DNA of 64,000 bases from Phocaeicola barnesiae DSM 18169 = JCM 13652 (GTDB lineage: Bacteria; Bacteroidota; Bacteroidia; Bacteroidales; Bacteroidaceae): contig NZ_KB894646.1 of NCBI RefSeq assembly GCF_000374585.1, positions 1 through 64,000 of the forward strand. The letters are read 5' to 3'. The position numbers and the translations under genes were made by a program. The notes beneath the pieces are model-generated. The model made no database searches and was not told the DNA's origin. It saw nothing but the letters and a program-made list of their open reading frames with translations. Positions 27,743 through 36,252 of this stretch are shown here, piece by piece (position 1 is the stretch's first letter; each line of letters begins with the position of its first letter).

Positions 27743-28900
27743 TCATTTCTGGTAATAGAAATACCACCAGTAAGTATCATCGAAGTCTTTCCGGATGTGG
27801 TTTATCTCGGGAACGTCAGACTGTCCGCCTCGGTGAAGCTCCTGAAATGCTTTGTAACGATGAATCATCACACTGTCTGAAGCTTTCCATAAAGAAGTAG
27901 TATCTTTAATTTCCTGTTGATAGAGAAGCATTGCTTCCCGATAATATCTGGGTAATGTATCTTCCACTTCGTAAACGTCTGAGATTTCTTTAGCAAAATC
28001 TTTCAGGTTCTTGTCCAGCAACAAGGCTGCCAAATAATAATGGAGAGCCGTAAACCGACCTGTCTCTTTTTGGCAGATGTTGTAAAGGAATTCCATCCGT
28101 GATTCTCCAGCGTATGGTCTTACCCCCAACAGGTAATAGATGGAATCATTGGTATAACGCAACTGGGTTGTCGAGTCATTGGCAAAAAACAACCCGTCGG
28201 AACCATAATATTGCGGATATTCAAAGAGTTTGTCTCCAAGCTGGTTGGTACGGGTCAAAGCAATTGCACGCAACGCTGTCAATGTCCGGCTGGCCTCCAT
28301 TGAATGCCTGCCCACTTTCAATGCCTCGTTGTAATCCTTGTGTCTGAGCGCCCGTTCCATTTGCAGTTCATGGTGAAATGTACGGTCGGTATTACTTATA
28401 GAGACCGTCATGAAACACATGGCCAACAAAATAAAGACATTCCAAAACACCAGGGAAAAGACTGAGCCTTCCTCATTCAACTTGTTTCGGAAAAGATGAC
28501 GCAACCAGAAACCGACAGCTGCAAACAGTACCAACAATAATGGCATCAGCCATGTCCAGTAGCTGTGATAGTCAGATAAGTATACATCCCTCCCAATTCC
28601 TGTCAAAGCACACAATACCAGAAAAGAAGGGAAATAAGAAAGGGAACGAATATTCCCCTTCAGTCCTAACAGGCTGTTTACCCCCCAACGCAATAGAATC
28701 AATACCAGTGTAATGACGATTGCACTGCCTAGTGGGGCAAAAACGGTTTTACCATGTGCCAGCGAATAATGAAGCGCCTCGAGGACATCCCGCTGAAACA
28801 CATAAAGAAATACAAAACTGAATATAGAAAAAAGGAGACCGCACCCCACTATTGTCCAGCGTGCGGTCTTCTTATAGATTGTACTTGCGTAATCATTCAT
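27743..28900 (-). CDS. Membrane protein of unknown function (DUF6057-like)
   Basis: The 385-aa protein has about five hydrophobic segments in the first 165 residues (GLLFSIFSFVFLYVF, IVITLVLILLRWG, SYFPSFLVLCAL, WLMPLLLVLFAAVGFWL, VFILLAMCFMTVSI). A soluble region of about 215 residues follows, rich in Tyr/Arg/Leu helices that resemble TPR-like packing (HKDYNEALKVGRHSMEASRTL). I believe this is the Bacteroidota family called DUF6057, from memory. It starts 3 bases after glgB, so the two are co-transcribed, but no link to glycogen is proven. Confidence 0.75.
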   Translation of the reverse strand: MNDYASTIYKKTARWTIVGCGLLFSIFSFVFLYVFQRDVLEALHYSLAHGKTVFAPLGSAIVITLVLILLRWGVNSLLGLKGNIRSLSYFPSFLVLCALTGIGRDVYLSDYHSYWTWLMPLLLVLFAAVGFWLRHLFRNKLNEEGSVFSLVFWNVFILLAMCFMTVSISNTDRTFHHELQMERALRHKDYNEALKVGRHSMEASRTLTALRAIALTRTNQLGDKLFEYPQYYGSDGLFFANDSTTQLRYTNDSIYYLLGVRPYAGESRMEFLYNICQKETGRFTALHYYLAALLLDKNLKDFAKEISDVYEVEDTLPRYYREAMLLYQQEIKDTTSLWKASDSVMIHRYKAFQELHRGGQSDVPEINHIRKDFDDTYWWYFYYQK

Positions 28901-28903
28901 AAA

Positions 28904-30916
28904 TTAAGCTTTCACTCTTTTTAGTACCACTGCAGAACGTGCAGGGATGTACAGCTTCAGCCATTCTTTCTTGTCCTTTGCATACAATGGGTCGGCACAG
29001 GTGAAATGGCGGATAGAATCGTCAGAGAATCCGAAGCCTCCGAAGGCCGGATTGTCTGTATTCAAGACGACATCATAAGCTCCCTTCGGTACCAGGAATC
29101 CATAATCGGTAAATGAACGGGTAGGACTGAAATTGAAGACAAATACCAGGTCTTTTCTACGGTATGCCAATACCTGATCACCGTCATTGTGCCAGATTTC
29201 TACCACGTCTGTCTTTTGGATATTCTTTACACCTTCCAACAAGTGAATCATTTCCTTATCGAAATCGCCCAAATAGTGGTAACACAATTCGTGATTGTCT
29301 ACCAGATTCCATTGGCGACGGGCATATTTGTAAGACCATCCGTTACCTTCACGCGGGAAATCGATCCATTCCGGATGACCGAACTCGTTACCCATGAAGT
29401 TCAGGTAACCACCGTTGATGGTAGAGGCTGTCAACAGACGAATCATCTTATGAAGGGCGATACCACGCTGTACGGTGAAGTTCTCATCCCCTTTCTTGAA
29501 GTGCCAGTACATATCCGCATCAATCAGGCGGAAGATGATGGTCTTATCACCCACCAACGCCTGGTCGTGGCTCTCGCAATACGAGATGGTCTTTTCATCT
29601 TTGCGACGGTTAGTCACTTCCCAGAAGAGGCTGGACGGTTTCCAGTCTTCATCCTTGCGTTCCTTGATAATCTTGATCCAGTAGTCTGGAATATTCATGG
29701 CCATACGGTAATCAAAGCCATAACCTCCGTCGTTGAACGGGGCAGCCAGACCCGGCATACCGGATACTTCTTCAGCAATGGTGATTGCTCTCGGGTTTAC
29801 CTGATGAATCAGACGGTTGGCCAATGTCAGGTAACAGATAGCGTTATCGTCCTGATGACCATTGAAATAATCGTTATAATTACAGAAAGCTTCACCCAAT
29901 CCGTGGCTGTAATACAGCATTGAGGTTACACCGTCGAAGCGGAATCCGTCGAAATGGAATTCATCCAACCAATACTTGCAGTTGGACAACAGGAAATGAA
30001 GTACTTCATTCTTGCCATAGTCGAAGCAGAGTGAATCCCATGCCGGATGTTCCCGGCGGTCACCCGGATAGAAATACTGTGAAGGGTCACCGGCGAAATT
30101 GCCCAAACCTTCCACTTCGTTCTTTACAGCATGTGAATGAACGATATCCATGATGACTGCGATACCCATCTGATGAGCGGTGTCAATCAATTGTTTCAGT
30201 TCGTCCGGTGTTCCGAAGCGTGAAGACGGAGCGAAGAAGCTGGATACGTGATAACCGAAACTACCGTAATAGGGATGTTCCTGAATGGCCATAATCTGGA
30301 TACAGTTATACCCATCGGCTGCTACACGCGGCAACACGTTCTCACGGAATTCATTATAGGTACCTACTTTTTCAGCATCCTGCGACATACCTACATGGCA
30401 TTCATAAATCATCAGCGGGCCTACATTCGGAACAAAAACTTTCTTCTTAAACTTATAAGGTTTGTCAGGGTTCCACACCTGAGCACTGAAAATCTTAGTC
30501 TGATCATCCTGTACGACGCGAGTTGCCCATGCCGGAATACGTTCTCCGCATCCGCCTTCCCAATAAACTTTCAACTTATACAGATCACCGTGTTTCATGG
30601 CCTTTTCCGGAAGGCAGATTTCCCAGTTTCCGGATTTGCGTATCCGTTTCATTTTGAACTTCGGATCTTCCTGCCAGTTGTTGAAGTCACCTATCAGGTA
30701 AATAGCTGTAGCGTTAGGAGCCCATTCACGGAAAACCCACCCTTTGTCTTCCTTGTGCAGACCGAAATAAAGATAGCCGGAAGCAAAATCAGATAAAGTC
30801 TTTTTACCTGCCAGTTCCTGTTCTTTGGCAATTGCATGTTGATGTCTGCCTACGATGGCATCGGAATAGGGTTCCAGCCATGGATCGTTCTTGATGATGT
30901 TCAACGTCTCAACCAT
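28904..30916 (-). CDS. glgB: 1,4-alpha-glucan branching enzyme
   Basis: The 670-aa GH13 enzyme makes alpha-1,6 branches in glycogen. An N-terminal CBM48 fold is seen (FREWAPNATAIYLIGDFNNW, 62-81). The catalytic barrel follows, with DIVHSHAVKN, nucleophile Asp328 (GFRFDGVTSM), acid Glu382 (TIAEEVSGMPG) and the SHDQALVGDKT loop. This short form, close to the eukaryotic GBE1 type, is common in Bacteroides. No glycogen synthase or debranching gene is in the window. It heads the unit with the DUF6057-like gene. Confidence 0.97.
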   Translation of the reverse strand: MVETLNIIKNDPWLEPYSDAIVGRHQHAIAKEQELAGKKTLSDFASGYLYFGLHKEDKGWVFREWAPNATAIYLIGDFNNWQEDPKFKMKRIRKSGNWEICLPEKAMKHGDLYKLKVYWEGGCGERIPAWATRVVQDDQTKIFSAQVWNPDKPYKFKKKVFVPNVGPLMIYECHVGMSQDAEKVGTYNEFRENVLPRVAADGYNCIQIMAIQEHPYYGSFGYHVSSFFAPSSRFGTPDELKQLIDTAHQMGIAVIMDIVHSHAVKNEVEGLGNFAGDPSQYFYPGDRREHPAWDSLCFDYGKNEVLHFLLSNCKYWLDEFHFDGFRFDGVTSMLYYSHGLGEAFCNYNDYFNGHQDDNAICYLTLANRLIHQVNPRAITIAEEVSGMPGLAAPFNDGGYGFDYRMAMNIPDYWIKIIKERKDEDWKPSSLFWEVTNRRKDEKTISYCESHDQALVGDKTIIFRLIDADMYWHFKKGDENFTVQRGIALHKMIRLLTASTINGGYLNFMGNEFGHPEWIDFPREGNGWSYKYARRQWNLVDNHELCYHYLGDFDKEMIHLLEGVKNIQKTDVVEIWHNDGDQVLAYRRKDLVFVFNFSPTRSFTDYGFLVPKGAYDVVLNTDNPAFGGFGFSDDSIRHFTCADPLYAKDKKEWLKLYIPARSAVVLKRVKA

Positions 30917-30987
30917 AGTATTAGTAATTGTTTTTTAGATAGTTATACATGTTTTATAAAGATTGTTCTCTAGAAATTACTTGCTAT

Positions 30988-30995
30988 CAAAAATA
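30988..30995 (-). promoter_or_regulatory. -7 box for glgB
   Basis: The minus strand reads TATTTTTG, matching TAnnTTTG, 72 bases before the start. The -33 box is not evident. Confidence 0.4.
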
Positions 30996-31019
30996 CCTTC
31001 ATCTGTTGGCGTTTATGGA

Positions 31020-31685
31020 TTATTCCATTTCGTCGATGGTATAGTTAGTAAAGTCGGCAAAGCGTTTCAATTGCCGGAAAACCTCACCTATACGGTCCAG
31101 ATACAAAGGATTTTGATAAAAAGAATCAGGAATGTTATAAGATACCGTAAAGTCTTTCGGCTTTACATAATCGATATAAGGAGAGTCTTTCGGAAAGCCT
31201 TTCGGAGCTGTTTTCAGACTTTCCATTCCTACGACAGGAAAGAATTGCTTGAAAGCCGTATCGTCAACAATACTCTTATACTCATCTATATTGTCAAGAA
31301 CAGCCTGCCGTACAGCTTTCAGCATCGGAGCAGGCATACACCAGCTTCCTCCTGCCAGCATGCAGTTACCGGGTTCCAGATGCAGGTAATAGCCGCAGTG
31401 GTTGGATTTCTTACCACGTGCATTGATGTACCCTCCCAAATGATTCTTGTAAGGTGATTTGTCGGCAGAAAACCGCGTGTCACGATAAATCCGATACGTA
31501 CAATCCTGAGGTTGCACGTGTGAAACGGACTTGTCGAATTCTGAGATTCGGGCAATAACGGCCGAAAGAAGTTCCTCGAAATCGGCTTGTACCCGCAGGT
31601 AGTCGGCTTTATGAGCCTGAAACCACTCACGGTTATTGTTTGCCGCCAGCAGTTTCAAGAATTCCAATATCCCCGGTATATTCAT
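31020..31685 (-). CDS. DUF2461 family protein
   Basis: The 221-aa protein matches a conserved family of unknown function (TIGR02453/DUF2461). The typical start is FLKLLAANNNREWFQAHK. The diagnostic centre is YRIYRDTRFSADKSPYKNHL, and GYYLHLEPGNCMLAGG follows. The function is not established. I chose ATG 31685; a GTG at 31706 lies at or before the expected transcription start from the -7 box at 31708. It stands between glgB and the phosphatase gene, probably on its own transcript. Confidence 0.88.
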   Translation of the reverse strand: MNIPGILEFLKLLAANNNREWFQAHKADYLRVQADFEELLSAVIARISEFDKSVSHVQPQDCTYRIYRDTRFSADKSPYKNHLGGYINARGKKSNHCGYYLHLEPGNCMLAGGSWCMPAPMLKAVRQAVLDNIDEYKSIVDDTAFKQFFPVVGMESLKTAPKGFPKDSPYIDYVKPKDFTVSYNIPDSFYQNPLYLDRIGEVFRQLKRFADFTNYTIDEME

Positions 31686-31707
31686 ACTGTTATCCACTTT
31701 AGACACA

Positions 31708-31715
31708 CAAACATA
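31708..31715 (-). promoter_or_regulatory. -7 box for the DUF2461 gene
   Basis: The minus strand reads TATGTTTG, matching TAnnTTTG, 22 bases before the chosen ATG. Confidence 0.45.
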
Positions 31716-31754
31716 CGAAATAAATTTGTATGTACCGAATAAAATGGACGCTTT

Positions 31755-32540
31755 TTATTGCTTATCAATAATTTCCAACAAATAATCATGGATTTTCCCG
31801 TTGGAGGCGAGTACCTGATGACCGGAAACATACGTATCTCCCCCTTTAAAGTCGGTAACCTTACCTCCTGCATTCTGTACAATAAGAGAGCCGGCAGCGA
31901 TGTCCCAAGGGCCCAGATAGGCTTCAATACGTGCTTCGAATCTCCCGGCAGCCACATAGCACATCTCGGCAGCTGCAGCGCCCAACAGGCGTAAGCCAGC
32001 CACTTGTCCGTAACAGCGGTCCACCAGTTTTACGGCTGTCGGTTTATAATCATATACATTGTAGGGGAATCCCAAGGCCAGAAAAGCATCGTCCGGGTCA
32101 GCAACCGATGAAACATGGATTTCATTTCCATTCAGGAATGACGGAGCACCTTTGTAGGTCCAGAAACATTCATTTCTGCAGATTTCATAGACTACCCCTA
32201 TCAGGTATTCTTCCCGGTTCCGTAAAGCGATACTGACGCAATAAGGAGCATTGTCGTGGATAAAATTGGTTGTTCCGTCCAGTGGGTCAACCAGCCAGCA
32301 GTAGGTTTCGTCATTCAGACTTCCACTACCCTCTTCGGCAATGAATCCCGCTTCCGGAAGCAAGTCTTTCAGCCGTGAAACGATACGCCGTTCAGATTCC
32401 TTGTCCACGTACGAAACGTAGTCGTGGGCATGCTTTTTTTCAACACTTGTACGGTTGAACTTTTTCCGTTCTTCCCGGATAAACGCTCCTGTTTCTACAG
32501 CAAGTTCCCGAACTTTCTCGGTTAAAGCAGCTAAATCCAT
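31755..32540 (-). CDS. Inositol-monophosphatase family phosphatase
   Basis: The 261-aa metal-dependent phosphatase has motif WLVDPLDGTTNFIHD, where the aspartates bind magnesium. The metal glutamate is in IAEEGSGSL. The second motif is YLGPWDIAAGSLIVQNAGG. Substrate could be inositol phosphate, 3'-phosphoadenosine (CysQ-like) or fructose-1,6-bisphosphate; sequence alone does not settle it, but the SuhB/IMPase type is most like it. It starts 1 base after the MORN gene's stop, so they share an operon. Confidence 0.92.
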   Translation of the reverse strand: MDLAALTEKVRELAVETGAFIREERKKFNRTSVEKKHAHDYVSYVDKESERRIVSRLKDLLPEAGFIAEEGSGSLNDETYCWLVDPLDGTTNFIHDNAPYCVSIALRNREEYLIGVVYEICRNECFWTYKGAPSFLNGNEIHVSSVADPDDAFLALGFPYNVYDYKPTAVKLVDRCYGQVAGLRLLGAAAAEMCYVAAGRFEARIEAYLGPWDIAAGSLIVQNAGGKVTDFKGGDTYVSGHQVLASNGKIHDYLLEIIDKQ

Positions 32541-32541
32541 G

Positions 32542-33663
32542 TTATTTTTCTTCTAATAAACGTCCATAACGGTAAGTTCCCTTACGGATAACTTTTCCAT
32601 TGGCGTCTGTTTCTACGAAAGGACCGTCTTTCTTGCCCTGTTTGAAGAAGCCTTCAAAGCGGACACCGTCCTTGTTGATAATGGTACCTTTCCCATCTTC
32701 TTTTCCGTTCAGGAAGTTTCCCGTATAGACAGAGCCGTCTACTGTACGTAGAACTCCCTCTCCTTCTGCAGTGTCATTTTTCCACTGGCCTTCGTATTCA
32801 TCACCGTTGGCCCATTTATATTTTCCTCTTCCGGAACGCTGGTTTCTTACCCAACTTCCTTCGTAGACGGCACCGCTTGCCCACGTAAAGGTACCGGTAC
32901 CATCCTGCCAACCTTTACTGAACTGGCCGACATATTTGTCGCCGTTCGGATAAAGGTAGACTCCCTGTCCGGTTCGTTCACCGTCTACATAATCTCCTTC
33001 ATAGCGTTCACCGTTCTGGAAATAATAGACGCCTTTCCCTTGTTGGACATCATTGGCCCAATCGCCTACATATTTATCTCCGTTTGTATAATAGAAAGTA
33101 CCTTTTCCTTGGCGGGCACCGTTTTTCCATTGGCCTTCATATTTCGAGCCGTCTTCCCAGGTCATGGTTCCTTCACCGTCTTTCAGGTCGTTCTTCCATT
33201 CTCCCTGATAGGTTGCTCCACCTTTCCAGGTATAGGTACCGTTTCCGTTACGCTTGTCCTGATGCCAGTCTCCTACGTAAAGGTCACCGTTATAATAATA
33301 CATGGTTCCTTTTCCTTCCTGAAAATCCGTGTACCAGGTCCCCTCGTATCGGTTGTTGTTCATGAAGTAATACGTACCTTTACCGTGCTGCTGGTCCTCG
33401 AACCACTCACCCACGTAACGTTCTCCGTCACTGAAAGTATAGGTGCCCTCACCTTCACGTTTTCCTTTTACGTATTCGCCTTCGTAAACATCGCCGTTTC
33501 TGAATACCGTCCGGCCTTTGCCGTGAGGTTTTTTCCCTTTCAGTTCACCGGTATACTCAGACCCGTCCTTAAATTTGTAATAGCCTAAAGATAATTGGGC
33601 AGAAACAGAAGTACTCCCTAGTACCAGACATGCCACTGCCATCATATATGCACATTTATTCAT
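32542..33663 (-). CDS. Exported MORN-repeat protein
   Basis: The 373-aa protein has a signal peptide (about 1-22, ending SVSAQ). About fourteen MORN repeats of 23 residues follow, each with a Y-x-G-x-W/F/Y core (YTGEL, YEGEY, YVGEW, YEGTW, YVGDW, YQGEW and so on) and G-x-G-T turns. The repeat stack probably forms a long beta-rod in the periplasm or at the outer membrane. MORN proteins bind lipids or act as scaffolds in eukaryotes, but their role in bacteria is unclear. No catalytic domain is attached. It precedes the phosphatase gene by 1 base. Confidence 0.93.
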   Translation of the reverse strand: MNKCAYMMAVACLVLGSTSVSAQLSLGYYKFKDGSEYTGELKGKKPHGKGRTVFRNGDVYEGEYVKGKREGEGTYTFSDGERYVGEWFEDQQHGKGTYYFMNNNRYEGTWYTDFQEGKGTMYYYNGDLYVGDWHQDKRNGNGTYTWKGGATYQGEWKNDLKDGEGTMTWEDGSKYEGQWKNGARQGKGTFYYTNGDKYVGDWANDVQQGKGVYYFQNGERYEGDYVDGERTGQGVYLYPNGDKYVGQFSKGWQDGTGTFTWASGAVYEGSWVRNQRSGRGKYKWANGDEYEGQWKNDTAEGEGVLRTVDGSVYTGNFLNGKEDGKGTIINKDGVRFEGFFKQGKKDGPFVETDANGKVIRKGTYRYGRLLEEK

Positions 33664-33695
33664 CGTTTCCTAAACTATTTTGAACTTTGAGTGCC

Positions 33696-33703
33696 CAAAA
33701 ATA
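33696..33703 (-). promoter_or_regulatory. -7 box for the MORN-phosphatase operon
   Basis: The minus strand reads TATTTTTG, matching TAnnTTTG, 32 bases before the MORN start. It lies within the 70-base gap after the M16 gene, so transcription may also continue from kdsB. Confidence 0.4.
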
Positions 33704-33733
33704 AATCATTTCAAAGATTAATCATTCATCGGT

Positions 33734-35026
33734 TCATACTTTTTTACCTGCCACCACTTCTATTAAGTTTTCTTTGCAGAAATACTTTTGTGCCAGCTCC
33801 AGAAGCTCGTCGGGAGTGACCGCTTTGACTGCATCTACAGAGCGGGTATAGAAGTCATTGTCCAGCCCTTCGCTTTCGATATATATCCAGGCATCTGCCA
33901 ATGAAAAAGCACTCTCGTAGGAGCGGCACATGTCGCCCAATATGTAGTTCTTCACCATCGTCAGTTCCTGCTGACTCACTTTTTCTTCACAAAGTCTGTC
34001 CATTTCATGGTATACTTCCGTAATGACCGGCTCAATGTATTCATTGCCGGCCTCCGTACTGATTATCAGAATGCCATTTCCCGGATAAGAAACGATTCCG
34101 GCACCAATACCGTAGGTGTATCCCTTTTCTTCGCGGATATTCGACATCAGACGGCTACCGAAATAGCCACCGAAAAGCGTCACCAGGACCTTGTATTTCA
34201 AGGCATCCGGATGTCTCTTCCCCAGGGTAAACCCTCCTATCTTGATGGAACTCTGCATGGCATTTCCTTTTTCGATAAACACCCGTTTCTGGGATTCCGG
34301 TTCAGGAGAGTAGCAAGGTGCCTGCGAAATGACAGTCCCTTTTCCCCAATGTCCGTTGCCGAAGTTTTCTTCGATGGCACGGATAATTTCGGGTGTAACA
34401 TTTCCGGAGATGCATGCCGAACAGTTCCCGGAGTGGTAATGTGTCTCGTGGAATTGCCGGAGTACTTCGGAAGTAATTTTGTCATAATCCTCGAATACGG
34501 CATATCTTCCCAACGGATGTCCGGGACCGAACAGCGAACGGTTCAGCTGCTTGCGCGCCAAGACATCTACCCGTTCATTGTTTACCAAAAACTGATGCTT
34601 ATTGGCTTCCAGAACGGTGTTGAGCTCTTTTTCCGGAAACACTGCTTCCTGAACCATCGAAGCCAGGATGCGGAGTGTCTGAGGAAAGTATTTGTTGAGT
34701 GAATACAGGCTGATATAACCGTGGCTTACGGAAGAAGACAAATCCAGCCATGCCCCGTAGTAATCCAAACGTTCAGCGATTTCGGTAGAAGTGAACGACC
34801 GTGTACCTTCTCGGAGCATGCGGTTGGTCAGGACTGCCTGTAAGGGTTGGGTCTGATGGAGTTGCCCGCCTTTTACCAGCAGGTCGAAGCGTACGACTTC
34901 TTCACTGCCTGCCCGAAGGATGTTCAGCGGCATGCCATTGGTCAGAATCAACCTTTCCGGTTGCATGATAGAGAAATGGCTGATCTGCTGGATTTCCGGA
35001 GCTATCGTTCTGTCCAACTCCATCAT
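33734..35026 (-). CDS. M16-family peptidase homologue lacking the zinc motif
   Basis: The 430-aa protein has the two-lobe M16 fold, with the family patterns LREGTRSFTSTEIAERLDYYG and MSNIREEKGYTYGIGAG near the C-terminus. The HxxEH zinc motif expected just before the first pattern is replaced by PLQAVLTNRML, so it should not be catalytic. Many M16B systems pair an active and an inactive subunit; no active partner is in the window. There is no obvious signal peptide, so it is probably cytoplasmic. It overlaps kdsB by 4 bases and is second in that operon. Confidence 0.87.
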   Translation of the reverse strand: MMELDRTIAPEIQQISHFSIMQPERLILTNGMPLNILRAGSEEVVRFDLLVKGGQLHQTQPLQAVLTNRMLREGTRSFTSTEIAERLDYYGAWLDLSSSVSHGYISLYSLNKYFPQTLRILASMVQEAVFPEKELNTVLEANKHQFLVNNERVDVLARKQLNRSLFGPGHPLGRYAVFEDYDKITSEVLRQFHETHYHSGNCSACISGNVTPEIIRAIEENFGNGHWGKGTVISQAPCYSPEPESQKRVFIEKGNAMQSSIKIGGFTLGKRHPDALKYKVLVTLFGGYFGSRLMSNIREEKGYTYGIGAGIVSYPGNGILIISTEAGNEYIEPVITEVYHEMDRLCEEKVSQQELTMVKNYILGDMCRSYESAFSLADAWIYIESEGLDNDFYTRSVDAVKAVTPDELLELAQKYFCKENLIEVVAGKKV

Positions 35027-35784
35027 TTCATTTCTTTATGATTCTTCAAAAATGCTTCGGCACGTTCCAAATCTTCCCGTGTATCGATACCGATAGTTTC
35101 CACATCACACACCCCTACCTTGATGGTATAGCCGTTTTCCAGCCAGCGCAACTGCTCCAGTGATTCGGCCAGCTCCAGCGTAGACTGAGGCAAAGCTGTA
35201 ATTTCCTGCAATACAGATGCTCGGTATGCATACAGGCCGATATGCTTGTAATAGGTATGATTTGCCAGCCAGTCCTTTTTCTCCTTGTTCCGTTGATAAG
35301 GAATGATGGAACGGCTGAAATACATGGCCTGCATTTGTTTGTTGACAACGACCTTCGGAGAATTGACATTTTCCAGGGCATCGAATCCATCTTCAACGGT
35401 AAACGGTTTGACCAGAGTGGCTATCTGAGTCGTTTCATCCTCGAAACAGGATTTGATGGCTTCCAGTTGGGAGCGCTGGATAAAAGGTTCATCCCCTTGG
35501 ATATTTACGATCACATCATAGCCCTCCCCGACTTTCTGATAGGCTTCATAGCAACGGTCGGTTCCGCTTTTGTGGTGGACAGAGGTCATCACTACTTTTC
35601 CGCCGAAAGATTTGACTACTGATTCTATACGTTCGTCGTCGGTGGCCACATAGGCATCATCCAGTACACCGGCAACCTGTTCGTATACCCGCTGGATAAC
35701 GGGTTTGCCTCCCAATATCGCTAACGGTTTAGCGGGAAAACGGGTTGAGGCATATCTTGCAGGAATAATTCCGATAAACTTCAT
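35023..35784 (-). CDS. kdsB: 3-deoxy-manno-octulosonate cytidylyltransferase
   Basis: The 253-aa enzyme makes CMP-Kdo for lipopolysaccharide core synthesis. The start MKFIGIIPARYASTRFPAKP carries the CTP-binding loop. DVIVNIQGDEPFI holds metal ligands, and YKHIGLYAYRASVL is a family signature. A longer reading to 35844 would begin with non-homologous residues across the promoter region, so ATG 35784 is preferred. The stop overlaps the M16 start (ATGA-type), indicating coupling. Confidence 0.97.
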   Translation of the reverse strand: MKFIGIIPARYASTRFPAKPLAILGGKPVIQRVYEQVAGVLDDAYVATDDERIESVVKSFGGKVVMTSVHHKSGTDRCYEAYQKVGEGYDVIVNIQGDEPFIQRSQLEAIKSCFEDETTQIATLVKPFTVEDGFDALENVNSPKVVVNKQMQAMYFSRSIIPYQRNKEKKDWLANHTYYKHIGLYAYRASVLQEITALPQSTLELAESLEQLRWLENGYTIKVGVCDVETIGIDTREDLERAEAFLKNHKEMK

Positions 35785-35813
35785 GGTATTCATTAGTTGA
35801 TTGATATATGGGG

Positions 35814-35841
35814 CAAATTTACAAAGAAATTTATAAATTTG
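35814..35841. promoter_or_regulatory. Divergent kdsB/folK promoters
   Basis: CAAATTTA (35814-35821) is the minus-strand -7 box for kdsB and TAAATTTG (35834-35841) the plus-strand box for folK. The two are exact mirror images only 12 bases apart, so polymerases may compete. -33 boxes are not evident. Confidence 0.55.
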
Positions 35842-35860
35842 CATCCAAAATGTAGTAATT

Positions 35861-36238
35861 ATGAACGAACGTCATAAATGCCTCCTTTGTTTGGGCTCAA
35901 ATGTAGACGGAATCCATCACCTGAAAAATGCGGAACAGACCCTAAACCAGCTGTTCGGCCCGATACGGTGGGGAACCATCATCGAGACTGAGCCTTGGGG
36001 AACAAATTTGTCGGGGTCCTTTTTCAACCGTGCTGCATCCTTGTATACTTCGTTAAGCTCCGAGGAGCTGGTCAGACGTTTCAAGCAGATAGAATGCCGA
36101 AACGGACGGACATCGGACTCGAAAGCACGTGGAGTTGTCCCGTTGGATATCGACTTGTTGGCTTATGACGATCGTATTCTGAAGCCGGATGATTTGGAAA
36201 AGGAATATGTGAAGCAGGCATTGTCTACCCTCAGATAG
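35861..36238 (+). CDS. folK: HPPK-like dihydropterin pyrophosphokinase
   Basis: The 125-aa protein transfers pyrophosphate from ATP to hydroxymethyl-dihydropterin in folate synthesis. Signatures: LCLGSNVDG at the start, the ETEPWGT and FFNRAASLYT substrate segment, and the metal/ATP motif VPLDIDLLAYDD. It is shorter than E. coli FolK (159 aa), with a compact C-terminus ending KQALSTLR, so activity is likely but not certain. The last codons form one arm of a terminator shared with the convergent gene. Confidence 0.85.
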   Translation: MNERHKCLLCLGSNVDGIHHLKNAEQTLNQLFGPIRWGTIIETEPWGTNLSGSFFNRAASLYTSLSSEELVRRFKQIECRNGRTSDSKARGVVPLDIDLLAYDDRILKPDDLEKEYVKQALSTLR

Positions 36239-36252
36239 GCCAATGCCTGCTT
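36212..36252. terminator. Terminator built from coding sequence of two convergent genes
   Basis: AAGCAGGCATTG (36212-36223, inside folK) pairs perfectly with CAATGCCTGCTT (36241-36252). The right arm overlaps the stop codon of the minus-strand gene by two bases. T-rich sequence follows on the plus strand only. Confidence 0.7.

Noticed and set aside
35785-35844. A 20-residue N-terminal extension of KdsB
   Set aside because: The extension lies across the divergent promoter boxes and the family begins with MKFIGIIPARY.
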